Made by a program: the position numbers and the translations under genes. The notes beneath the pieces are model-generated. The model was given only the letters and a program-made list of their open reading frames with translations. It was not told the origin of the DNA and ran no database searches. From Achromobacter sp. Root83 (GTDB lineage Bacteria; Pseudomonadota; Gammaproteobacteria; Burkholderiales; Burkholderiaceae_B), in the NCBI RefSeq assembly GCF_001428845.1, contig NZ_LMIU01000024.1, positions 250,542 to 314,541 of the forward strand: a DNA stretch of 64,000 nucleotides, written 5' to 3'. This document shows, piece after piece, positions 1-9,475 of this stretch; the stretch's first letter is position 1, and each line of letters begins with the position of its first letter.

Positions 1-623
1 CCGACAAGGGCTGCTCGGTGGTGCCCAACGGCTATCTGGGGCAGGACTGCGGCGCCGGCGCCTACGCCTACGACGTGGACCGCGCCAAGAAGCTGCTGGC
101 CGAAGCGGGCTTTCCCAACGGCGTCGAGATCAAGTCGATCGTGTCGAACATCTCGGCCCAGCAGCCCATCATGGAGATCGTGCAGGCCCAACTGGCCAAG
201 GCCGGCATCAAGCTCAACATGGAAGTGGTGGACCACGCCACCTACCAGGCCAAGAGCCGCCAGGACCTGAGCGGGCTGGTGTTCTACGGCGCGGCGCGCT
301 TTCCCAACGCCGATACCTATCTGACCGAGTTCTACGATTCGGCCGCCGCCATCGGCGCGCCGGCGGCGATGTCGAATTTCTCGCACTGCTCGGTGGCGGA
401 CGACACCATCCGGCAGGCGCGCGTCGAACCGGACGCGCAGAAGCAGTTGGCCCTGTGGAAGCAGGCGCAGGCCAGCATCCACGACGACGTCTGTGCCGTG
501 CCGCTGTTCGGCCTGAAGCAGGTGTGGGCGCATGGCGACCGCGTGAACTACGGCTATGTGCTGAACGGCGCGCTGAATCTGCAGCCGCCCATCACCGAAC
601 AGACCTCGGTGTCGGCGCCCTAG
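1..623 (+). CDS. Peptide-type ABC transporter substrate-binding protein, C-terminal part
   Basis: The reading frame is open from the left edge, with the first full codon at position 3, and stops at TAG 621-623, so only the last ~206 residues of a ~520-residue protein are present. The sequence resembles the C-terminal lobe of SBP family 5 (DppA/OppA type). Features are a DVDRAKKLLAEAGFPNG segment, a run on NAQLAKAGIKLNMEV-like lines, and a closing region rich in VPLFGLKQVWAH. Such proteins bind peptides, opines or nickel complexes in the periplasm. The operon at 1660-9463 has two permeases and two ATPases but no binding protein, so this gene is the likely partner even though a minus-strand LysR gene lies between them. 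The ligand cannot be read from sequence. Confidence 0.88.
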   Translation, partial: DKGCSVVPNGYLGQDCGAGAYAYDVDRAKKLLAEAGFPNGVEIKSIVSNISAQQPIMEIVQAQLAKAGIKLNMEVVDHATYQAKSRQDLSGLVFYGAARFPNADTYLTEFYDSAAAIGAPAAMSNFSHCSVADDTIRQARVEPDAQKQLALWKQAQASIHDDVCAVPLFGLKQVWAHGDRVNYGYVLNGALNLQPPITEQTSVSAP

Positions 624-659
624 GCCCCGCAGGCTGTCCGCCGGCCGTGATGCGGCCGC

Positions 660-1577
660 TCACTGGCCCTTGAGCAATTCCCGGGAGACCTGCGCGGCGA
701 CCGCGCGGGCCTCATCGACAAAGTCCTGGACCAGCGCCGCGTTGCGCGAGGCATGCACGCGGCACAACTGGAAGTGGAATTGCAGTTCCGGATCGAACCG
801 CCGCAGCACCATGCGGCTTTGCAACCCTTCGGCGAACAACGGATGAATCAAGGAAACCCCCAGCCCCGCCGCGACGAATTCGCAGGCCGTGGGCGCCGTA
901 TTGGTATCCAGCACCACGTTCAACTGCGCGCCCGCCTGGTCGAACGCCTGCCGCACCAGTTCGTGCGTCTGGCTGTCGGCGCCGAAGGACACGAACGGCA
1001 GGCCGCTCAGGTCGCGCGGCCTCACGACGCGCTTGCGCGTGAGTTCGTGATTGAGCGGCATGGCGCAGAAGAGCGGGTAGGGGAACAGCGGCTCGCGGTC
1101 GATGTAGGGATTGTCGACGCGGCTGCCCACCAGCGCCACGTCGATGTGACGGGTGGCCAGCCAGTCCGCCAGGAACAGCGATCCGCGGCTCTGGATGGAC
1201 ACGCGCACATCGGGATGAAGCTTCAGGAACTGCATGGTCACGCGCCGGATGAACGGGCCGGACAGCGCCGGCAGCACGCCCACGTTCAGGGTGCGCTGCT
1301 CGTCGCGCCGGATCGATTCGACGGCCTGTTCCACCTGGCGCAGGCCGCTGAACACCCGGTCGATCTCCTCGTACAGGCGCATGCCCTGCAAGGAGGGCGC
1401 CAGCTTGCCGCGCACGCGGTCGAACAGGGACAGGCCCGTGTCGGCTTCCAGATGGGCCAGCAGCTTGCTCACCGCGGGCTGCGAAACGCCCAGCGCAATG
1501 GCCGCCTGGCTGACCGTGCCCTGCTCGACCACCGCCTTGAATGCCTCGATCTGCCGCAGATTCAATGTGTCATTCAT
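660..1577 (-). CDS. LysR-family transcriptional regulator
   Basis: A 305-residue protein with an N-terminal winged helix-turn-helix (LRQIEAFKAVVEQGTVSQAA, then SQPAVSKLLAHLE) and a periplasmic-binding-like effector domain. It lies divergent from the flavoenzyme/ABC-transporter operon that starts at 1660, so it is the likely regulator of that operon. An ATG at 1607 would add ten residues. I prefer the ATG at 1577 because a 15-bp dyad (1592-1606) would otherwise lie inside the coding sequence, and LysR proteins normally start close to the HTH. Neither start has a strong ribosome binding site. The effector is unknown; the context suggests the imported substrate or its oxidation product. Confidence 0.9.
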   Translation of the reverse strand: MNDTLNLRQIEAFKAVVEQGTVSQAAIALGVSQPAVSKLLAHLEADTGLSLFDRVRGKLAPSLQGMRLYEEIDRVFSGLRQVEQAVESIRRDEQRTLNVGVLPALSGPFIRRVTMQFLKLHPDVRVSIQSRGSLFLADWLATRHIDVALVGSRVDNPYIDREPLFPYPLFCAMPLNHELTRKRVVRPRDLSGLPFVSFGADSQTHELVRQAFDQAGAQLNVVLDTNTAPTACEFVAAGLGVSLIHPLFAEGLQSRMVLRRFDPELQFHFQLCRVHASRNAALVQDFVDEARAVAAQVSRELLKGQ

Positions 1578-1591
1578 GCCATAACCCGGGT

Positions 1592-1606
1592 TGTTGAAAA
1601 TCAACA
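1592..1606. promoter_or_regulatory. Candidate LysR binding dyad
   Basis: A perfect inverted repeat, TGTTGA-AAA-TCAACA, sits in the 82-bp gap between the divergent LysR gene and the flavoenzyme operon. A second palindrome, AACCCGGGTT, overlaps its left edge (1583-1592). The size and the divergent placement fit LysR autoregulatory sites. Binding is inferred. Confidence 0.5.
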
Positions 1607-1645
1607 TGCCAGTCGCGAAGGTTATAGCGCAGCCTGCGCTCGCAC

Positions 1646-1652
1646 AAGGAGG
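1646..1652 (+). promoter_or_regulatory. Ribosome binding site fixing a GTG start
   Basis: AAGGAGG lies 7 bases before a GTG at 1660. This places the start of the first oxidoreductase gene at 1660 rather than at the in-frame ATG at 1591, which would overlap the regulatory dyad and add 23 residues ahead of the FAD-binding motif. Confidence 0.8.
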
Positions 1653-1659
1653 TTCCGCC

Positions 1660-2787
1660 GTGGCGCAGGACTATGACGTCATCGTGGCGGGCGCCGGCAT
1701 GGTGGGCGCCGCGATTGCCTACGGGCTGGCGGGGCAGGGCCGCCGGGTGCTGATGCTGGATGGCGCCGACACGGATTTCCGCGCGGCCAAGGCCAACTTC
1801 GGGCTGGTGTGGCTGCAGGGCAAGGGCCACGGCCATCCGGCCTATCAGCGCCTGTCGAATCTGGCGGTGCGGGCCTGGCCGGAATTCTCGCGGCGGTTGC
1901 AGGCCGACAGCGGCGTGGCGCTGGCCTACGAACGCCAGGGCGGCCTGCACTTCTGCATGAGCGACGCCGAGCTCTCGGCGCGCGCCGCGCGCCTGGACGC
2001 CTGGCATGCGCAGGCGCCCGAGCTGGCGCCCTGTACCCGCATGCTGGATCGCGGCGAGCTGCTACGCCGCTTCCCGGCCATGCGCCTGGGCGATGGCGTG
2101 GCGGGGGCGAGCCTGGGCGAGATGGACGGTCACGTCAATCCGCTGCGGCTGCTGGCCGCGCTGCAAACCGCGTTTCTGCGGCAAGGCGGAACGCTGCTCA
2201 ACCGCCATGCCGTCACCGCCATCGACGCCTTGCCTGGCGGCGGTTTCGTGGTCGGCGCCGGGGCGTATGCGGCGCGCGCCGAACGCGTGGTCATCGCCGC
2301 CGGCCTGGGTTCCGCCGCGCTGGGCGCGATGGTCGGGCTGGAGGTGCCGCTGCGGCCCCAGCGCGGGCAGATCCTGGTCACCGAAAGGCTGGCCCCGATG
2401 CTGCCCTTGCCCGCCAGCGGCATCCGCCAGACCGGCGAGGGCACCGTCATGGTGGGCCTGACGCAGGAAGAGGTCGGCTATGACCTGGGCACGACTTCCA
2501 ACGCCGCCGTGCGCATGACGCGCAACGCCTTGCGCATCCTGCCGGACCTGGCGCGCGCGCGGCTGGTGCGGCAGTGGTCCTGCCTGCGGATCATGACGCC
2601 CGACGGCTGCCCCATCTATGCAAGTTCTCCTTTGCACCCCGGCGCGGATATCGCGCTTTGCCATTCCGGCGTGACGCTGGCCTCGTACCATGCCGGGCCC
2701 TATGCCCGCGCACTGGCCGGCGGCGCGCCGCCCGACACCCTGGATGCCTTTCACCATGAGCGCTTCAATGTTCCGAAAGCTGCATGA
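1660..2787 (+). CDS. FAD-dependent oxidoreductase, DAO/HcnC/OoxB-like (first beta-type subunit)
   Basis: A 375-residue protein with a dinucleotide-binding motif right at the N-terminus (VIVAGAGMVGAAIAYGLAGQ, followed by an acidic strand end) and a C-terminal DAO-fold FAD contact near CHSGVTLASYHAGPYA. This family oxidises the C-N bond of amino acids, opines or sarcosine-like secondary amines. The next two genes encode the small [2Fe-2S] and FAD/BFD subunits, giving an hcnC-hcnA-hcnB-like order and suggesting one multi-subunit enzyme. The GTG start is set by the Shine-Dalgarno at 1646-1652. The end overlaps the next gene by 32 bp. A second, distinct DAO-type gene lies at 4455. Confidence 0.88.
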   Translation: MAQDYDVIVAGAGMVGAAIAYGLAGQGRRVLMLDGADTDFRAAKANFGLVWLQGKGHGHPAYQRLSNLAVRAWPEFSRRLQADSGVALAYERQGGLHFCMSDAELSARAARLDAWHAQAPELAPCTRMLDRGELLRRFPAMRLGDGVAGASLGEMDGHVNPLRLLAALQTAFLRQGGTLLNRHAVTAIDALPGGGFVVGAGAYAARAERVVIAAGLGSAALGAMVGLEVPLRPQRGQILVTERLAPMLPLPASGIRQTGEGTVMVGLTQEEVGYDLGTTSNAAVRMTRNALRILPDLARARLVRQWSCLRIMTPDGCPIYASSPLHPGADIALCHSGVTLASYHAGPYARALAGGAPPDTLDAFHHERFNVPKAA

Positions 2788-3064
2788 GTCCGGCGCGCCC
2801 GCGCTGACGCTCACTATCGACGGCGAGTCCGTCCGCGCCGAAGCCGGCGAAACCGTGGCGGCCGTGCTGCTGCGCCAGCCCAAGCCGGCCAGCCGGACCA
2901 CGCCGGTGCATGAAAGCCCGCGCGCGCCTTACTGCATGATGGGCGTGTGCTTCGACTGCCTGGCCATCGTGGATGGCGTGGCCTCTACCCAGACCTGCCT
3001 GACCACGGTGCGCGAAGGGATGCGCGTGGAACGCCAGATGGGCCGCCGGAGCGTGATGCCATGA
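2756..3064 (+). CDS. Small [2Fe-2S]-binding subunit, HcnA/opine oxidase gamma-like
   Basis: A 102-residue protein. Cysteines 60, 65, 68 and 81 form C-x4-C-x2-C-x12-C, the plant-ferredoxin-like cluster motif of HcnA and of the N-terminal domain of sarcosine oxidase alpha. Length and motif match the gamma subunit of hydrogen cyanide synthase, opine oxidase and D-hydroxyproline dehydrogenase. The start at 2756 gives a compact protein beginning MSASMFRK. No clear ribosome binding site precedes it, so translation is probably coupled to the upstream gene, which it overlaps by 32 bp. It should pass electrons between the two FAD subunits. Confidence 0.87.
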   Translation: MSASMFRKLHESGAPALTLTIDGESVRAEAGETVAAVLLRQPKPASRTTPVHESPRAPYCMMGVCFDCLAIVDGVASTQTCLTTVREGMRVERQMGRRSVMP

Positions 3065-4458
3065 AGCGCGAATTCGATGTCGTGGTGATCGGCGCGGGCC
3101 CCGCCGGCATGAGCGCGGCCATCGGCCTGCGCGGCCAGGGCCTGTCGGTGCTGGTCGTGGACGAGCAGCCCGCGCCGGGCGGCCAGATCTGGCGCGCGGT
3201 CGAGGCCGTGGCGGCCACGCCCACCGGCAAGCTGCTGGGCGCGGAGTACCGCGCGGGGGCGGAGCTGGCCGGACGCTTTCGCGAATGCGGCGCGTCTTAT
3301 CAGCCGCAGACCCAGGTCTGGCAGATCGAGCCCGGCTGGCATGTCTACATGACGCGCGACGGCCAGGCCGAGGCGGTGCGCGCCAAGCACGTCGTGCTGG
3401 CGCTGGGCGCGCAGGAACGGCCCGCGCCATTCCCGGGCTGGACCCTGCCGGGCGTATTGACCGTGGGCGCGGCGCAGATCCTGCTGAAGACCTCGCGCCA
3501 GGTGCCGTCCGAACCGGTGTGGGTGGCGGGCAGCGGCCCCTTGCCGCTGCTGTACATGGCGCAGCTCTTGCGCGCGGGCGGCAAGATCGCGGGCTGGCTG
3601 GACACCTCGCCGCCGGGCGGCTGGCGCCGGGCCCTGCCTTGGGCCGGGGCGGCGCTGGCGGGATGGGGCGACGTATCCAAGGGGCTGGCGTGGCTGCGGG
3701 AGATCAAGGCCGCGGGCGTCAAACGGGTACGCGGCGTGACGAGCGTGCGCGCGCTGGGCGACGGCCGCTTGCAGGAAGTCGAATACACGGCGGGCGGCAG
3801 CACCGCGCGCGCGCCGGCCCGCGTGCTGCTGTCGCACGAAGGCGTGGTGCCGTCCATCCACATGACCCGCGCGCTGGAATGCGATCACACCTGGAACCCG
3901 CGGCAGGCCTGCCTGGCGCCGGACCTGGACGAATGGGGCCAGACCAGCCGGCAGGGCGTGTACGTGGCGGGCGACGGCGCCGGGATCGGCGGCGCGCAAG
4001 CCGCCTGCGTGCGCGGCGAGCTAGTCGCGGTCGGCATCGCCCGGCGCGCCGGGCTTCTCACGCAACATGCGGCGGCGGCGCTGGCCGCGCCGCTGCGCGA
4101 AAAACTGGCCGGGCTGCTGCGCCTGCGTCCCATGCTGGATGCCCTGTATCCGCCGCGCGAGGGCATCTTTTCGCCGCCGGACGACACCATCGTCTGCCGC
4201 TGCGAGGAACTGACGGCGGGCGACATCCGCAAGGCGGCCGCCATCGGCCAGCCCGGCCCCAACCAGATCAAATCGTATACGCGCGCCGGCATGGGGCCGT
4301 GCCAGGGCCGCCAGTGCGGCTACACGGTGGCGCATATCCTCGCCGCCGAACAAAAGCGTCCGGTGGCGGAAGTGGGCTTCTACCGCATCCGTCCGCCGCT
4401 CAAGCCCCTGACCCTGGGCGAACTGGCGTCGCTGGACATCGAGGAAGAAAAGACATGA
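3061..4458 (+). CDS. FAD/NAD(P)-binding oxidoreductase with C-terminal BFD-like [2Fe-2S] domain, HcnB/OoxA-like
   Basis: A 465-residue protein. The N-terminal Rossmann motif is VVVIGAGPAGMSAAIGLRGQ with DEQPAPGGQIW following, and a second nucleotide-binding region (VWVAGSGPLPLLYMAQLL) lies near residue 157. A C-terminal bacterioferredoxin-like domain carries C379-x-C381 and C414-x4-C419. This is the architecture of HcnB and opine oxidase subunit A. ATG 3061 overlaps the previous stop (ATGA) and 4458 overlaps the next start, so the subunits are translationally coupled. An automatic label of hydrogen cyanide synthase is possible, but the linked peptide-type importer favours catabolism of an imported amine or opine. 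Confidence 0.9.
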   Translation: MKREFDVVVIGAGPAGMSAAIGLRGQGLSVLVVDEQPAPGGQIWRAVEAVAATPTGKLLGAEYRAGAELAGRFRECGASYQPQTQVWQIEPGWHVYMTRDGQAEAVRAKHVVLALGAQERPAPFPGWTLPGVLTVGAAQILLKTSRQVPSEPVWVAGSGPLPLLYMAQLLRAGGKIAGWLDTSPPGGWRRALPWAGAALAGWGDVSKGLAWLREIKAAGVKRVRGVTSVRALGDGRLQEVEYTAGGSTARAPARVLLSHEGVVPSIHMTRALECDHTWNPRQACLAPDLDEWGQTSRQGVYVAGDGAGIGGAQAACVRGELVAVGIARRAGLLTQHAAAALAAPLREKLAGLLRLRPMLDALYPPREGIFSPPDDTIVCRCEELTAGDIRKAAAIGQPGPNQIKSYTRAGMGPCQGRQCGYTVAHILAAEQKRPVAEVGFYRIRPPLKPLTLGELASLDIEEEKT

Positions 4459-5666
4459 GCGGGCGCAGTTGCGATGTGATCGTGATCGGCGGCGGACTGC
4501 ATGGCCTGTCGGCGGCGTTGCAGGTGGCGCGCCAGGGCAAGCGGGTCGTGGTGATCGAACGCCATTGGGTCGGCCGGCACGCGTCGGGCGCCACGGCGGC
4601 GGGCGTGCGCACGCTGAACCGCGACCTGGGCGAACTGGACCTGTCGCTGGAAGCCATGGACATGTGGCATGACATGCGCTCGCTGGTGGGCGACGACTGC
4701 GGTTTTCATGCGAACGGGCAGATCTGCGTGGCCGAGACGCCGGCCGCGCTGGCCGCGCTGGAAGCCCGCGTGAGCGGCCTGCGCGCCAGCGGCTACACGC
4801 ATGAGGAACTGATCGGCCCGGACGAGCTGCGGCGCCTGCTGCCGGAACTGAGCCACCACTGCCTGGGCGCGTCGATCGCGCGGCGCGACGGCGCGGCCGA
4901 CCCCCACCGCGCCTTGCGCGCGTTCCGCCACAGCGCCGAGGCCGCGGGCGTGACCATCGTCGAGCACTGCGGCGTCAACGGGCTGGAACGCGCGGGCCAG
5001 GACTGGCGCGCGCTGACCGACGCGGGCGCCTGGACCGCGCCCTTTGTGATCAACGCGGCCGGCGCCTGGTCCGCGCGCATCGCGGCCATGGTGGGCGACG
5101 ATATTCCGCTGGCGACCAAGTCATCGATGATGATGGTCAGCGAACGGTTGCGCCCGTTCATCAAGCCGGTCGTCGCCATCATGGGCCGGTCGCTGTCGTT
5201 CAAGCAATCGGACCAGGGCACGCTGGTGATCGGAGGCGGCCTGCAGGGCATCCCCGACCTGGACCGCGAGACTTCGACGGCCCGCATGCGCGTGCTGGCC
5301 AAGGGCGCGCACGCGGCCACCGACCTGTTCCCGGCCGTGCGCGACATACGCATCGTGCGGGTGTGGGCCGGCCTGGAGGCCAAGACGGACGACATGCTGC
5401 CTGTCGTCGGCCCGTCGCCCAATGCGCCGGGCGTGTTCCATGCGTTCGGGTTCTCGGGCCATGGCTTCGAACTGGTGCCCGTGGTGGGCGCGGCGCTGAC
5501 GGACCTGGTGATGCGCGGAGAGACCCGCCGCGCCATCGAAAATCTGCAGGCGCGGCGGCTGATGCGGCCCGCTGGCGCGGCAACGCCCGGCGAGCCATCG
5601 TCCGCGGCGGCGTCCGCCAACGCGGCAACGGCCGCCGACCCCTCTCCACCGGAGCAATCGTCATGA
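4455..5666 (+). CDS. FAD-dependent oxidoreductase, sarcosine oxidase beta-like (second beta-type subunit)
   Basis: A 403-residue DAO-family protein. It starts with CDVIVIGGGLHGLSAALQVA and an ERHWVGRHASGAT segment that fits FAD binding near the position where some relatives attach flavin. The C-terminal region GVFHAFGFSGHGFELVPVVG is typical of sarcosine/glycine oxidases. It differs clearly from the DAO-type protein at 1660-2787, so the operon holds two separate beta-type subunits with one alpha and one gamma subunit. A proline/alanine-rich tail (about residues 370-403) follows the catalytic fold. ATGA overlaps couple it to both neighbours. The substrate is unknown. Confidence 0.88.
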   Translation: MSGRSCDVIVIGGGLHGLSAALQVARQGKRVVVIERHWVGRHASGATAAGVRTLNRDLGELDLSLEAMDMWHDMRSLVGDDCGFHANGQICVAETPAALAALEARVSGLRASGYTHEELIGPDELRRLLPELSHHCLGASIARRDGAADPHRALRAFRHSAEAAGVTIVEHCGVNGLERAGQDWRALTDAGAWTAPFVINAAGAWSARIAAMVGDDIPLATKSSMMMVSERLRPFIKPVVAIMGRSLSFKQSDQGTLVIGGGLQGIPDLDRETSTARMRVLAKGAHAATDLFPAVRDIRIVRVWAGLEAKTDDMLPVVGPSPNAPGVFHAFGFSGHGFELVPVVGAALTDLVMRGETRRAIENLQARRLMRPAGAATPGEPSSAAASANAATAADPSPPEQSS

Positions 5667-6604
5667 CGCGCTATGCCATCAAGCGCCTGCTGCTGGCCAT
5701 TCCCACCTTGCTCGCCATGCTGACCGCGGTGTTCATCCTGGTGCGCCTGGTGCCGGGCGATCCCGCCGCCGTCATGCTGGGCGACCAGGCCAGCGCCGAG
5801 GCGCTGGCTGCGCTGCGCCTGCGCCTGGGGCTGGACCTGCCGACCCACGTGCAGTATCTGCGCTTTCTGGGCGACATGCTGACCGGTGACTTCGGCGTGT
5901 CCATGGCCAGCGGCCGGACCGTGCTGCAGGAAGTGGCGCTGGTGCTGCCCTGGACCCTGCAACTGACGGCCGCCGCCATCGTGATCGGCGTGGTGTTCGG
6001 GCTGCCCATGGGCATCTGGGCGGCGCTGCGGCGCAATGCCTGGCCCGACTACCTGGGCCGGCTGCTGTCCCTGACGGGCCTGTCGTTCCCGGCATTCGTG
6101 TCGGCCATCCTGATGCTGCTGGTGTTCGCGATCCAGCTCCGCTGGTTCCCGGTGATCGGCGCCACCGGATCGGGCGACTGGGCAACGCAGTTGCGCAGCC
6201 TTGCGCTGCCCGCCTTCAATCTGGGGCTGATCATGATGGCCTATGTCATGCGGGTCACGCGTTCGTCGATGCTGGGGGTGATGGGAGAAGACTACGTGCG
6301 CACGGCGCGCGCCAAGGGCGTGCGGCCGCTGCGGCTGATCCTGCGCCACGGCCTGCGCAATGCGCTGATTCCGATCGTGACCGTGGTGGGCCTGTACTTC
6401 GGCACGCTGATCGGCAACTCGGTGCTGACCGAGATCGTCTTCAACCGGCCCGGCCTGGGCAAGCTGATCCTGGGCGCGCTCAACAGCCGCGACTACACGC
6501 TGCTGCAGGGGCTGATGGTGGTGTTCGCGTCGTGTGTGATCGTCGTCAATCTGCTGACCGACCTGGCGTATGGGCTGGTCGATCCTAGGGTGAAATACAA
6601 ATGA
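5663..6604 (+). CDS. ABC transporter permease, DppB/OppB type
   Basis: A 313-residue inner-membrane protein. It begins MTRYAIKRLLLAIPTLLAML with the LVRLVPGDPAAVML signature of the DppB/OppB family, has about six membrane segments, and has the EAA-type ATPase-contact loop EDYVRTARAKGVRPLRLILR near residue 210. It should form the transport channel with the permease at 6601. The start overlaps the upstream oxidoreductase stop, which ties import to oxidation. Confidence 0.93.
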   Translation: MTRYAIKRLLLAIPTLLAMLTAVFILVRLVPGDPAAVMLGDQASAEALAALRLRLGLDLPTHVQYLRFLGDMLTGDFGVSMASGRTVLQEVALVLPWTLQLTAAAIVIGVVFGLPMGIWAALRRNAWPDYLGRLLSLTGLSFPAFVSAILMLLVFAIQLRWFPVIGATGSGDWATQLRSLALPAFNLGLIMMAYVMRVTRSSMLGVMGEDYVRTARAKGVRPLRLILRHGLRNALIPIVTVVGLYFGTLIGNSVLTEIVFNRPGLGKLILGALNSRDYTLLQGLMVVFASCVIVVNLLTDLAYGLVDPRVKYK

Positions 6605-7473
6605 GCGCCGTCGCCGCCGTATCTTCCGTCCGCCCCAACGCCTTGTGGCAGGCCCTGTCCCGGAACCGCCTGTCCTGGATCGGCATCGGCCTGCTGATGC
6701 TGATCGTGCTGGCCGCCGTGCTGGCGCCCTGGCTGGCCCCGCACGATCCGCTGCAGCAGAACATCGCCTACCGCCTGGAGCCGCCGTCCGCGGAGTTCTG
6801 GCTGGGCACCGACAGCTATGGACGCGACGTGCTGTCGCGCCTGATCTACGGCGCCCGCGTGTCCCTGCTGGTGGGCTTCGTCGCCATCCTGATCGCCATG
6901 TGCATCGGGTCGGCGCTGGGTATCCTGGCGGGCTACGTGGGCGGACTGCTCGACCAGCTCATCATGGGCCTGGTCGACGTGCTGCTGTCCTTTCCCACGC
7001 TGCTGCTGGGGCTGATGGTGGCCGCCATGCTGGGCGCCAGCCTGGAAAACCTGATCATCGCGATCGCCATCACCGAGATCGCGCCCTTTGTGCGGGTGGC
7101 GCGCGCGCCCACCATCGCCCTGAAGCAGCGCGACTTCGTGGAAGCGGGCAGGGCGCTGGGATATGGCCCGATGCGCCTGATGGGCGTGCATATCCTGCCG
7201 AACATGGTGTCGGACGTGGTGGTGCTGGGATCGCTGTGGATGGCGTCCGCCATCCGCACCGAGGCCTCGCTGAGCTTCATCGGCCTGGGCGTGCCGCCGC
7301 CGGCCGCGACCTGGGGCAGCATGATCCGCGAAGGCTTCGAGAACATCCTGGACGCCTGGTGGCTGACGGTGTTTCCCAGCGTCGCCATCCTGCTGACGGT
7401 GCTGGCGCTGAATCTGCTGGGCGACGCCTTGCGCGACGCCATCGATCCCAAGCTGCGATCGGAGCGCTCATGA
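6601..7473 (+). CDS. ABC transporter permease, DppC/OppC type
   Basis: A 290-residue protein. The N-terminal segment (residues ~20-45, LSWIGIGLLMLIVLAAVLAP) is followed by the DppC-type motif LGTDSYGRDVLSRLIYGAR, and an EAA loop lies at QRDFVEAGRALGYGPMRLM. It has five to six predicted membrane segments. It pairs with the DppB-type permease immediately upstream (ATGA overlap) and overlaps the first ATPase gene downstream. Confidence 0.93.
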   Translation: MSAVAAVSSVRPNALWQALSRNRLSWIGIGLLMLIVLAAVLAPWLAPHDPLQQNIAYRLEPPSAEFWLGTDSYGRDVLSRLIYGARVSLLVGFVAILIAMCIGSALGILAGYVGGLLDQLIMGLVDVLLSFPTLLLGLMVAAMLGASLENLIIAIAITEIAPFVRVARAPTIALKQRDFVEAGRALGYGPMRLMGVHILPNMVSDVVVLGSLWMASAIRTEASLSFIGLGVPPPAATWGSMIREGFENILDAWWLTVFPSVAILLTVLALNLLGDALRDAIDPKLRSERS

Positions 7474-8473
7474 ATCCCCAACCGAACTCCCAATCCCCCG
7501 TGCTGGAACTGCGCGGCCTGCGCACCGAGTTCCGTATCGGCGGCGCCTGGCACGCCGCGGTGCGCGACGTCTCGCTCCAGGTGGCGCGCAACGAGACGCT
7601 GGCCGTCGTCGGCGAATCCGGCAGCGGCAAGAGCGTGACCGCGCTATCCGTATTGCGCCTGCTGCCAGAGGCCGGCGCCCGCCACGGCGGCGGGCAGATT
7701 CTGCTGGATGGTGTCGACCTGGCGCCGCTGTCCGAAAAGCAGATGATGAAGCTGCGCGGCGAGTCCATCGCGATGATTTTCCAGGAGCCCATGACCTCGC
7801 TGAATCCCACCATGACCGTGGGCGACCAGATCGCCGAGGCCATCCGCCAGCATCGCCGGCTGTCGTGGAGCGAGGCCCGCCGGCTGGCGCTGGAGGTGCT
7901 GGAGGAGGTGAAGATCCCCGCGGCGGCCCGGCGCTTCGATGACTATCCGCATCAGTTCTCGGGCGGTATGCGCCAGCGCGTCATGATCGCGATGGCGCTG
8001 GCCTGCAAGCCCCGCGTGCTGCTGGCCGACGAGCCCACGACCGCGCTGGACGTCACCATCCAGGCGCAGATCCTCAGCCTGCTGTCGGAACTGAAGGCCG
8101 CGCATGGCATGGCGGTGCTCTTCATCACGCACAATCTGGGCGTGGTGGCGCAGATCGCGGACCGCGTGGCGGTCATGTATGCGGGCGAAGTGGTCGAAAC
8201 CGCGGACGTGGAGACGCTGTTCGCGCGGCCCGCGCACCCATACACCGAGGCGCTGTTGCGCGCGATGCCACGCGTGGACGCCGACACCGCCGTGCTGGAA
8301 TCCATTCCCGGCGGCGTGCCGGCCATTACCGCGATGCCCCCGGGCTGCGCCTTCGCGCCGCGCTGCGGGCTGAAAGAGGCGCGTTGCGAGACGGCGCGGC
8401 CCGCGCTGGCCAGGATAGGCGAGTCGCATCAGGTGCGCTGCGTGGTGCGCGCCGAACCCCAAGGGGACAAGGC

Positions 8474-8477
<4 letters not shown>
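7470..8477 (+). CDS. ABC transporter ATP-binding protein, DppD/OppD type
   Basis: A 335-residue ATPase with Walker A GESGSGKS (about residues 50-57), signature FSGGMRQRV, and Walker [13 protein letters not shown]. The C-terminal oligopeptide-transporter domain contains the cysteine cluster [15 protein letters not shown], which in this family can carry an iron-sulfur cluster. The start at 7470 overlaps the permease stop. It powers the importer together with the ATPase encoded at 8474. Confidence 0.94.
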
Positions 8478-9463
<986 letters not shown>

Positions 9464-9475
9464 CGCCAAGCGGCC

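Noticed and set aside
2756..5666. Hydrogen cyanide synthase (hcnABC)
   Set aside because: Subunit architecture matches, but the same architecture serves opine and amino-acid oxidases. The second DAO gene and the co-transcribed peptide importer point to catabolism.
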